DNA of 64,000 bases, from NCBI RefSeq assembly GCF_900890425.1, contig NZ_CAAHFG010000003.1, positions 186,001 through 250,000 on the forward strand, given 5' to 3'. This DNA is from Pontiella desulfatans (GTDB lineage Bacteria; Verrucomicrobiota; Kiritimatiellia; Kiritimatiellales; Pontiellaceae). How positions within the stretch are numbered: position 1 is the stretch's first letter; every line of letters starts with the position of its first letter. Below the pieces are notes generated by a model. It was not told where the DNA came from. It ran no database searches and saw only the letters and a list, made by a program, of their open reading frames with translations. The translations under genes and the position numbers were made by a program. Shown here piece by piece: positions 57,196 through 64,000 of the stretch.

Positions 57196-60081
57196 ATGAA
57201 AAGATGGATGATGGTTTGTGGTGCGGCCTGGGCGGTTTCGATGGTTTGCGCCGATGGCCTCGATCGCGAATGGGCGGAGGCGATGCTGCGTGTGCGCGCG
57301 GAATTCCGCGAGAACGGCGCTGCTAAATTCGAGGCCAAGGCAAAGCGGCATGTTGAGCCATCGCTGACCGGCCGCGTATTCGGCCAAATGCTGGACGAAT
57401 ACCCATACCGCACCGACTGGTTCCTGCAGGACAACCTCAACGACCTGGAGGCGTGGCTTGGCCAGACGGACGATGCCGTCATCGAGAAGGCGCTGCTCAA
57501 AGGGTTCCGCCCATTCGGCGACCGGTTCAAGGGCCTGGGAAAACCGGCGGGCGGCACGGACGATCCCGCTTGGTTGGCGCTCTATGCCCAGGCCGCCGCG
57601 ATGCGCCGGACACAACGGCTTGCAACGCTTAAAACCGACTATCCGCAAATCGTGTTCACCAAAAACCACACCATCATGCCTTCGTTTTTCGCCTACACCG
57701 AAGGGCAGTCGGACGCGCAGGCCGAGCGCCACTTCACGCCGGGAACGTCGCTCTGCCTGATGGAATGGGAGGGCGACTTTGCCAAGGTGACGGAGCTGGT
57801 CGACGATCCCCTCGGCCGCATCCGCGATCCCGAGGTTTCGTTCGATGGAAGCAAGATTCTTTTCGCCTGGAAAAAGTCGGATCGGCTGGACGACTACCAT
57901 CTCTACGAGCTTGATGCGAAGACGGGGGCCATCCGCCAGCTCACCTTCGGCCTGGGTGTGGCCGACTTCGAGCCGTGCTACCTGCCCAACGGCGAACTTG
58001 TTTTTTCCTCGTCGCGCTGCGTGCAGACCATCGATTGCTGGCTGACCGAAACGAGCAACCTCTACACCTGCGGCCCCAACGGCGAACATCTGCGCCGGCT
58101 CGGGTTCGACCAGGTGCATACCGTCAAGCCCGCGCTGCTGCCCGACGGGCGCGTTATATACACGCGCTGGGACTACAACGACCGCGGCCAAATCTATCCG
58201 CAAGGCCTGTTCCAGATGAATCCCGACGGCACCGCCCAGACCGAGTTCTATGGCAACAATTCCTACTTCCCGACAACCATCGCCCATGCGCGCGGCATTC
58301 CCGGTTCGCCGCTGGTGGTGGCCGTTGCCATGGGCCACCACACCTGGCAGGCCGGCAAGCTGATGCTGCTCGATGTCTCCAAGGGGCGGCAGGAAAACGC
58401 CGGCGTTCAATTGGTTGCGCCGGTGCGCGAAACCGAGGCGGTGCGGCAAGACCGGTATGGACAGCAGGGCGACCTGTTCCAATATCCCTATCCCCTCAAC
58501 GAACGCGAAGTGCTCGTGGCCTATTCCCCGCTGGGCGGTCGTCCCGGCCGCTTTTCGATCTACCATATGGACATCGACGGCCACCGCGAGCTGCTCGTTT
58601 CCGATCCGTCGATCTCCTGCCAGCACCCCGCGCCGCTGGCGCCGCGCGAACGTCCGGCCGCCCGGCCCAGCCTGGTCGACTACACCCAGGATTCCGGCGA
58701 ATACTATGTGCAGGATGTCTACTATGGCCCCGGCCTCGAAGGCGTGGAACGCGGAGCGGTCAAGAAACTGCGCGTGGTGGAAATCGAGTTCCGCGCGGCG
58801 GGCGTGGGCTGCAACTATAGCCAGGGCCCGGCGGGGGGCGCGCGCGCCAGCACGCCGGTTTCCATTGCCAATGGAACGTGGGACGTGAAGCGGGTGCTGG
58901 GCGATGCCACGGTCCATCCGGACGGCTCGGCCTATTTCAAGGTGCCCGCGCGCAAACCGGTCTATTTCCAGTGCCTCGACGAAAACAACCGCGCCGTGCA
59001 AACCATGCGCAGCTGGAGCACGCTACAGCCCGGCGAAACCTTTTCCTGCATCGGGTGCCATGAGGACAAGAACGCGGCGCCGTTGCAGCGGCCCACCAGC
59101 ATGGCGCTCAAGGCCGGCGCGCAACCGCTCGCCCCGTTCCACGGCGAAACGCGCGGTTTCAGTTTCCTCAAGGAGGTGCAGCCCATCCTCGATGTCAAGT
59201 GCGTGGCCTGCCACCAGAAGAAAGGCAAGCTGGATCTCTCCGGCACGCCGGTGCCGGATCCCGAGGCCAAGCGCAACTGGACGCGCTCCTACCTCAACCT
59301 GACCCAGGCGAAGCCGGGCCGGGCCGACGCGGCCTACCGCGGCGCCGATGCCGAAGGGCTCTGCGTCTGGGTTTCCTCGCAGTCGGTGCCGGACATGATT
59401 TCCCCTCGTTCCGTGGGCTCGGTGGCCAGCCCGCTCATCGACCGGTTGCTCAAGGGGCACGGCAAACTCGACCGGGAAGAGCTGGATAAGATCATCGCCT
59501 GGATCGACCTCGGCGTCCCGTTCGGCGGCGACTATTACGAAGCCGGTGCCTGGTCGGATGCCGAGAAGGCCTTCTATGATCGCTTCCAGGCCAAGCGCGA
59601 ACGCTTCGCCGCACTCGACGACCTCAATGTGCAGCGATTGCTCGCCGGCGACTTTTCAGCACCGACCGGCGAAAACCGCTACCGCAACCTGGCGCCCGAA
59701 GCCAAGACCTCCGCCAACGACGAGAAGAGCGCCGAACTCTGGCTCAAGTTGGAGTGGGAGGAAGACGTCTATGCCGACCGGATCAATATTTCCATCCCCG
59801 CCGATCTCGGGAAGGAGCACGACAGCCGAAGGAAGTCCGGCACCGTCGAGCTTTCCAACGGAAAGAAAATTACGTTCAAACTCGATAAGACCGCCGACAT
59901 GCAGGTGGTCCGGCTCCCGGCCAAGCACTGGCCACCGCAGCCGATCCGCTGGATCAAATTCACCAACCCGGTCCCGCACGAAAACAAATGGTGCGGCTTC
60001 GCCGAGGTCGAGGTGATGGGCCGCACGGCCAATCCCTCATACGAAAACACACCGCTTGCGGCCAGGGCGACCGCGCAGTAG
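57196..60081 (+). CDS. HzsA-like exported beta-propeller protein with two CxxCH haem motifs
   Basis: The protein has 961 residues with a signal peptide (MKRWMMVCGAAWAVSMVCA). Residues about 130-560 look like a PD40/TolB-type propeller (DPEVSFDGSKILFAWKKSD, DFEPCYLPNGELVFSSSR, VKPALLPDGRVIYTRWDY). The next part resembles the middle domain of hydrazine synthase alpha, with CIGCH (618-622) and CVACH (669-673) for covalent haem c. The last 110 residues resemble a discoidin-type binding domain. Homologues in planctomycetes and relatives are not hydrazine synthases; the true reaction is unknown, but a periplasmic redox role on a carbohydrate is likely. It is divergent from Gfo/Idh/MocA and ThuA genes. 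Confidence 0.8.
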   Translation: MKRWMMVCGAAWAVSMVCADGLDREWAEAMLRVRAEFRENGAAKFEAKAKRHVEPSLTGRVFGQMLDEYPYRTDWFLQDNLNDLEAWLGQTDDAVIEKALLKGFRPFGDRFKGLGKPAGGTDDPAWLALYAQAAAMRRTQRLATLKTDYPQIVFTKNHTIMPSFFAYTEGQSDAQAERHFTPGTSLCLMEWEGDFAKVTELVDDPLGRIRDPEVSFDGSKILFAWKKSDRLDDYHLYELDAKTGAIRQLTFGLGVADFEPCYLPNGELVFSSSRCVQTIDCWLTETSNLYTCGPNGEHLRRLGFDQVHTVKPALLPDGRVIYTRWDYNDRGQIYPQGLFQMNPDGTAQTEFYGNNSYFPTTIAHARGIPGSPLVVAVAMGHHTWQAGKLMLLDVSKGRQENAGVQLVAPVRETEAVRQDRYGQQGDLFQYPYPLNEREVLVAYSPLGGRPGRFSIYHMDIDGHRELLVSDPSISCQHPAPLAPRERPAARPSLVDYTQDSGEYYVQDVYYGPGLEGVERGAVKKLRVVEIEFRAAGVGCNYSQGPAGGARASTPVSIANGTWDVKRVLGDATVHPDGSAYFKVPARKPVYFQCLDENNRAVQTMRSWSTLQPGETFSCIGCHEDKNAAPLQRPTSMALKAGAQPLAPFHGETRGFSFLKEVQPILDVKCVACHQKKGKLDLSGTPVPDPEAKRNWTRSYLNLTQAKPGRADAAYRGADAEGLCVWVSSQSVPDMISPRSVGSVASPLIDRLLKGHGKLDREELDKIIAWIDLGVPFGGDYYEAGAWSDAEKAFYDRFQAKRERFAALDDLNVQRLLAGDFSAPTGENRYRNLAPEAKTSANDEKSAELWLKLEWEEDVYADRINISIPADLGKEHDSRRKSGTVELSNGKKITFKLDKTADMQVVRLPAKHWPPQPIRWIKFTNPVPHENKWCGFAEVEVMGRTANPSYENTPLAARATAQ

Positions 60082-60436
60082 GGATTTGGATACAGGTGCG
60101 TCCACGATCCATGTGCGGAGCGAGGTTCCATCCGAGCCACCCGCCGCAACGTTCTTTCGTGGAGGGGCGGACGCTGTCCGCCCGGGCGCACGGCGTGCGC
60201 CCCTCCACCCGCCGCTTCGCGCTGCGCATCCTGCCGCCCGGCTTCATTGGAGGCGAGGTTCCATCCGAGCCGCGCGTCCAACGAAAGCGCATCCGAGTGC
60301 ATTTGCGTCTTTAAGCGCGGCGATTCCTAGGTATGCTTTCTTCATGGATGCCTCTATTCTAACAAGGGAATCCGACAGAGGCTCAATCCACTTCAGCCAT
60401 ACAAGGGCTGGGATAGAAAATATAGGGCAATAGATT
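60082..60436. other. Gap after the HzsA-like gene with repeats
   Basis: Contains a REP-like element (60161-60206) and a direct repeat GAGGTTCCATCCGAGCC at about 60122 and 60251. The rest (60310-60436) is AT-richer leader sequence of the GIY-YIG gene. No other gene is supported. Confidence 0.65.
60161..60206. repeat. REP-like element: outer stem with two inner hairpins
   Basis: GGAGGGGC/GCCCCTCC closes the element. Inside, GGGCGGAC-GCT-GTCCGCCC and GGGCGCAC/GTGCGCCC can form. Its right part recurs at 6741-6767. Confidence 0.8.
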
Positions 60437-60811
60437 ATGCCAAGAGTCGGTCGTTATTTAATTTACGGTTTGCTTGATCCCAGAGACAATTCATTACGGT
60501 ACATCGGGAAGACCCACAAACGGAGAGAGTGGAGGTTGGCAGAGCATATCGAACATGCAGAAGAGAACGACCAAAGACCCGTTTATAAATGGATCAGGGA
60601 ATTATTAGAACAAAACCTCAAGCCCATTGTTTTTGTTTGGAAGCGAATCCCTGCAGATCACAATTGGAGACAAGCAGAAAAAGATGCCATTTCATTTTGG
60701 TCTGAATCTGAAACAATTGAATTTCCATATATTCATTCACCACAAACCCCCAAAAGTGAAACGGTAATTATCAATCGAGTAAAATTAGAAAATGCAACTG
60801 AAGGCGGATAA
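60437..60811 (+). CDS. GIY-YIG nuclease-domain protein
   Basis: The protein has 124 residues. YLIYGLLDPRDNSLRYIGKTHKR has the GIY...YIG core with the spacing of the family, followed by Arg and His (REWRLAEHI) and a Trp/Lys-rich helix. The catalytic Glu is likely in the later QAEKDAI segment. Stand-alone small members are often tied to mobile DNA. Base composition is clearly lower in GC than the neighbours, and it lies about 235 bp from an intact IS, so it was probably acquired by transfer. The ribosome site is weak. Confidence 0.75.
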   Translation: MPRVGRYLIYGLLDPRDNSLRYIGKTHKRREWRLAEHIEHAEENDQRPVYKWIRELLEQNLKPIVFVWKRIPADHNWRQAEKDAISFWSESETIEFPYIHSPQTPKSETVIINRVKLENATEGG

Positions 60812-60902
60812 CTAAAATTTCCCAAACAATAGAGGAAGAGATAAGAAGGGTCAGGCCGCCTAATTCGTTATCTTGAATTTCCCCGTCGGGAATGGCTTTT
60901 AC

Positions 60903-60952
60903 GGGAGCGGGGACATTCCTGTCCCCGACGGGGGCAAGAAAGCCCCCGCTCC
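60903..60952. repeat. REP-like element beside the IS
   Basis: Outer stem GGAGCGGGG (60904-60912) / CCCCGCTCC (60944-60952), with competing inner hairpins GGGGACA/TGTCCCC and GGGGGC/GCCCCC. Same architecture as 60161-60206 with different sequence. Confidence 0.75.
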
Positions 60953-61046
60953 GTTGGAGCCAGCCATCGATCCTGTCCATTCGGTTGTCGTGTCAAAAAG
61001 AGTCTAGCCGAAGCGTTTGGGGCAGGCGGGGCGCCTGCGGAACGGC

Positions 61047-62437
61047 CGCGTTGCCTCAAAAATAAATGACACCGTAGAGGTGCGGATGAGGAGTCGTTTG
61101 ACTGCATTAATGGGTACCCTCTAATTCGGGGGTTGTCAAGGTGGGGAGGCAGTCGGGGAACCCGGGTTCCCCGACTGCGGCGGACTCGCCGGTTTTCTTC
61201 ATTTTTTCGATCTTGCGACGTCGGCGCTGGATGCGATTGCCCAGCTCGAAAGGGTCGAGCGTTTCGTATTCGCGTTGCAGAGCAGCCTCCTGTTGTTCGC
61301 CAAGGATGCCGCTGACCTTCAGGCGGTCAAAGGGCGTGGCGGGGGCATCGTATTTCTTTTTGTACCGGCTTTTGACGCGAACCTTGCTTTTTAGCTTGAA
61401 CGAGGGTTTGAAGAAGTTGTTGAGCCGTTCCCAGTCGCGGTAGAGTGCGTTGAGCTCTCTGATCATGGCCGGGTTGTCGAGCCGGTCGTAGCCGAGCAAC
61501 TCGCGCACGTGCGTCCAGTTCTTTTGTTCGACATGGGCGTTGTCGTTCTTGTGGTACGGTCTGCTGCGTGTAAAACAGACGGGCTGTTTGCGTTGCAGGA
61601 AGTAGCGCGTGAGATGGTGGTTGAGGAACTCGCTGCCGTTGTCGCAGTCGAAGCCCAGGATGGCGAAGGGCAGCTTGTTTTCCACGTCGTGGGTTTGGTG
61701 CATCACGCCTTCAGCGCCTTTGTTCCAGACCGCGCGGGTTACCGTCCAGGTGCTTATGATGTCCGTATAGGTGATCGACCAGATGAAGTCCCCGCTCATC
61801 GATCCGCCACAGTGGGCTACTGTGTCGGCTTCGAGATAGCCGGGCCGGTCGATGTCCTCGGTGGAGGTGCGGATTGGGATCTGATTCTTGAGCAGCGAGC
61901 CGGGCTTGGTACCGGTATTGCGCCTTCGCTGGTACTGCGCTTTGAAGGGTTTGAGCACCCGGTCGATGCTTGCCGGGCTGATTCTCAGTAGCTTTTCACG
62001 GCATTCGGTCGATAGCGGTTCGTAATGTTTTTCATAGTGCTTCAGCCAATGTGGCATAGCAGGCTTGAGGCGCTTCCCGCACAGTTGTCCAGAACGAAGC
62101 CACAGAGTTTTGAGGGTCTTGCGCAATTCAGCAGAGTCGTACTCGCCTTTGCGGCCGCGTTTGCCCCTGGAGGGCGTAAACGAGTCGTTGAGCAGCTTGG
62201 TGGCATGCTTGCGATCATAGCCGCATACCGCGCATACTTCATCGAGCAACCGGGTCTTGTAGGCCTTTTCCGCGCGCCTATAGCGGCGTTTTTGTACCGC
62301 GATGTATTCCATTCTGGTTTCGCAACTCATCTCTTTCATCCTCCCTGTATACAGGGTGTGATTTTTTGTGAGTCAACGAATCCTTTCCGCCCGCATCCTA
62401 TCGGATGCTTCGGTGTCATTTAATTTGAGGCAACTCG
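61047..62437. mobile_element. Intact insertion sequence, 1391 bp, with 5-bp target duplication
   Basis: The ends are inverted repeats, 5' CG(C/A)GTTGCCTCAAA followed by TAAATGACACCG on both sides. The 5-bp sequence ACGGC flanks both ends (61042-61046 and 62438-62442), as expected for a target-site duplication. One transposase gene lies inside. The insertion is about 100 bp upstream of hflK. Confidence 0.9.
61107..62330 (-). CDS. IS transposase with rve-type DDE integrase core
   Basis: The protein has 407 residues from the ATG at 62330, which has GGAGG 9 bp upstream; the ATG at 62339 directly abuts that site. An N-terminal helix-turn-helix region (KAYKTRLLDEVCAVCGYDRKHATKLLND) precedes an rve-type core. 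The DDE residues are likely Asp in GYLEADTVAHCGG, Asp in LGFDCDNGSEFLNH and Glu in NAHVEQKNWTHVRELLGY. The C-terminus is basic. It moves the element by cutting and joining its ends. It resembles IS481/ISNCY-type integrases; the exact family is not certain. Confidence 0.9.
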   Translation of the reverse strand: MSCETRMEYIAVQKRRYRRAEKAYKTRLLDEVCAVCGYDRKHATKLLNDSFTPSRGKRGRKGEYDSAELRKTLKTLWLRSGQLCGKRLKPAMPHWLKHYEKHYEPLSTECREKLLRISPASIDRVLKPFKAQYQRRRNTGTKPGSLLKNQIPIRTSTEDIDRPGYLEADTVAHCGGSMSGDFIWSITYTDIISTWTVTRAVWNKGAEGVMHQTHDVENKLPFAILGFDCDNGSEFLNHHLTRYFLQRKQPVCFTRSRPYHKNDNAHVEQKNWTHVRELLGYDRLDNPAMIRELNALYRDWERLNNFFKPSFKLKSKVRVKSRYKKKYDAPATPFDRLKVSGILGEQQEAALQREYETLDPFELGNRIQRRRRKIEKMKKTGESAAVGEPGFPDCLPTLTTPELEGTH

Positions 62438-62539
62438 ACGGCTATGCATGTTATGGGGCCGGCCCTTGCTTCTGCGCGCGAGATAGGGCACATTTGCACC
62501 CATAACGTATTAACGTGTTAGGAACGGAGGAACCAAACG

Positions 62540-63520
62540 ATGCCCACCAACTTCCAAGGAGTCGAATTTCCCAAGCCGCCGAATCTGGCGATTACACCGC
62601 GGATGATTGCCTTTGCCGCTGTTGGGGTGCTTGCGGTCGGCACCGTGATAACCAGCATCTATACGGTTCCGGCGGAGTCGATCGCCGTGGTGCTGCGGTT
62701 CGGGGAGGCCGTGGCGGAGGTGGAATCCGGGTTGCGCTTCAAGCTGCCCTTCGGAATCGACCGCATTCAGAAAGTGCCGGTGAAGCGGCAACTGAAGCAG
62801 GAGTTCGGGTTCAGTACGCCGGGGGCGACCAACCCGGCACAAACCTCCCGCGAATCCATCCGGGAAACCGCCATGGTTACGGGCGATCTCAACGCGGCTC
62901 TGGTTGAATGGATTATTCAGTACCGCATCGTGAAACCGACCGAATATCTTTTCAATGTTCGCGACCCGGCGGAAACGCTGCGCAATGTTTCGGAGTCGGT
63001 CATGCGCGAGGTCGTCGGCGACCGCACGGTCGATGAAGTCATCACCATCGGGCGCCAGGAGATCGAGGCGGAGGCGCTGGTGAAAATGCAGGAAGTGGTG
63101 AACCGGTATGCCATGGGCCTGATGATCGACCAAGTGCAGCTGAAAAATGTCAACCCGCCGCGTGCCGTGCAATCCTCGTTTGATGAGGTGAACAAAGCGC
63201 AGCAGGAGCGGGAAAAGCTGATCAACATGGCGAACGGCGAATACAACAAAGCCGTTCCCCGGGCGCGGGGCAAGGCCAACCGTCTGGTTTTGGAGGCGGA
63301 AGGCTACAAAACCAAGCGGATCAACGAGGCCCAGGGGGATACGGACCGGTTTAATGCGCTACTGGCGGAATACATCAAGGCGCCGGAAATTACCCGCCGC
63401 CGGCTTTATCTGGAATCCATGGCCGAGGTGCTTCCGCAGCTGGAGTCCAAAATCATTATTGATGAAAGCGCAAAAGGAATTTTGCCGCTGCTGCAGCTCG
63501 ACTCGGGAAAGGGGCAATAA
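62540..63520 (+). CDS. hflK: FtsH protease modulator HflK
   Basis: The protein has 326 residues with one N-terminal membrane anchor (about 20-42) and an SPFH/band-7 domain in the periplasm: TVPAESIAVVLRFGEAVAEVESGLRFKLPFGIDRI, then VEWIIQYRIVKPTEYLFNVRDPAETLRNVSESVMREVVGDRTVDEV. A long helical coil follows (NKAQQEREKLINMANGEYNKAVPRARGKANR). HflK forms a large cage with HflC around FtsH and modulates membrane-protein turnover. The start has GGAGG 9-10 bp upstream. It is followed immediately by hflC. The IS insertion lies upstream and may have changed its promoter. Confidence 0.93.
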   Translation: MPTNFQGVEFPKPPNLAITPRMIAFAAVGVLAVGTVITSIYTVPAESIAVVLRFGEAVAEVESGLRFKLPFGIDRIQKVPVKRQLKQEFGFSTPGATNPAQTSRESIRETAMVTGDLNAALVEWIIQYRIVKPTEYLFNVRDPAETLRNVSESVMREVVGDRTVDEVITIGRQEIEAEALVKMQEVVNRYAMGLMIDQVQLKNVNPPRAVQSSFDEVNKAQQEREKLINMANGEYNKAVPRARGKANRLVLEAEGYKTKRINEAQGDTDRFNALLAEYIKAPEITRRRLYLESMAEVLPQLESKIIIDESAKGILPLLQLDSGKGQ

Positions 63521-64000
63521 ATGAAAGCGCTAAATAAAGTAACGAGTGTTGGCGTGGCGGTCGTCATTTTGGGCGGAGTTGTTCTGCTGGCAAAAAGCCT
63601 CTATGTTTTGGACATGACCGAACAGGTCATTATCACCGCCTTTGGGAAACCGGTCGGCGATCCGGTCGTCGAGGCGGGGCTGCATCTGCGGACGCCGTTC
63701 ATCCAGAAAGCGAACCGGATCGAAAAACGGATTCTCGCCTGGGATGGCCAACCCAATGACATGCCGACGAAGGACAAGCTCTATATCACGGTCGATACCT
63801 TCGGGCGCTGGCGGATCAAGGATCCGCTGCAGTATTTCCTGCGCCTGCGCGATGAGCGCAGTGCCCAGTCGCGCCTCGACGACATCCTTGGCAGCGAAAC
63901 GCGCAATGCCGTGGCCAAGCATGAGCTGATCGAGATTGTGCGCACGACGCAGAATCGTCAGCCGATGGTCGACGATACCTTGGCCGAAGGGGTGCAGGCG
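63521..64000 (+). CDS. hflC: FtsH protease modulator HflC (partial, runs off window)
   Basis: 160 codons are visible, starting directly after the hflK stop (ATAAATG; the ATG at 63521 follows the stop at once). The N-terminal anchor VGVAVVILGGVVLLAKSLYVLD is followed by the band-7 domain TEQVIITAFGKPVGDPVVEAGLHLRTPFIQKANRIEKRILAWDGQPNDMPTKDKLYITVDTFGRWRI-type sequence, typical of HflC. It partners with HflK. The C-terminal half is outside the window. Confidence 0.93.
   Translation, partial: MKALNKVTSVGVAVVILGGVVLLAKSLYVLDMTEQVIITAFGKPVGDPVVEAGLHLRTPFIQKANRIEKRILAWDGQPNDMPTKDKLYITVDTFGRWRIKDPLQYFLRLRDERSAQSRLDDILGSETRNAVAKHELIEIVRTTQNRQPMVDDTLAEGVQA

Noticed and set aside
57196-60081. True hydrazine synthase alpha subunit
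   Set aside because: No hzsB or hzsC gene lies nearby, and the neighbours are sugar-type genes; the resemblance is at the level of the domain family only.

Overview
The window looks like chromosomal DNA of an anaerobic, polysaccharide-degrading bacterium of the PVC group, most likely Kiritimatiellota (Pontiella-like). This taxonomic call is an inference. It rests on GC-rich coding DNA, CxPSR sulfatases with a GH2 glycosidase and SSS symporters, very large exported beta-helix and TPR proteins, ThuA / Gfo-Idh-MocA / HzsA-like cytochrome genes, oxygen-independent HemN, a nifHI1I2DK-type nitrogenase operon, and many palindromic intergenic repeats.

Layout. 0-2 kb: a NERD protein and a YhcG-type nuclease. 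2.2-4.6 kb: hemE-hemN, preceded by a degraded RidA stub and a ~420 bp dispersed repeat. 5.3-6.5 kb: two lipoproteins, one LPP20-like. 6.8-12.7 kb: a 1968-residue beta-helix/PKD protein. 13-14.2 kb: a Rid-family protein. 14.3-24.1 kb, plus strand: secreted FAD oxidoreductase, SSS symporter, two sulfatases and a GH2 beta-galactosidase, probably a locus for a sulfated glycan. 24.5-32.6 kb: lower-GC metal-handling cassette (His-rich exported proteins plus a TolC/adaptor/RND pump), flanked by direct repeats and next to tRNA-Ser(CGA). 33.9-45.4 kb: one 11.5 kb gene for a 3829-residue TPR protein with duplicated C-terminal modules. 45.5-51.4 kb, minus strand: nifH-nifI1-nifI2-nifD-nifK and two small genes, behind a clear sigma-54 promoter. 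52-55.2 kb: second SSS symporter and a DUF4143 ATPase. 55.2-60.1 kb: ThuA and Gfo/Idh/MocA genes divergent from an HzsA-like dihaem protein. 60.4-62.4 kb: GIY-YIG gene and an intact IS with a 5-bp target duplication. 62.5-64 kb: hflK and the start of hflC.

The most unusual signals are non-coding. Palindromic repeats of several families fill the gaps between genes. One of them encodes the whole signal-peptide region of the giant TPR protein. Four of the six gaps in the nif unit carry a palindrome; one of these folds on paper into a long 16-bp stem enclosing two small hairpins, with an anti-Shine-Dalgarno-like loop, just after nifK.
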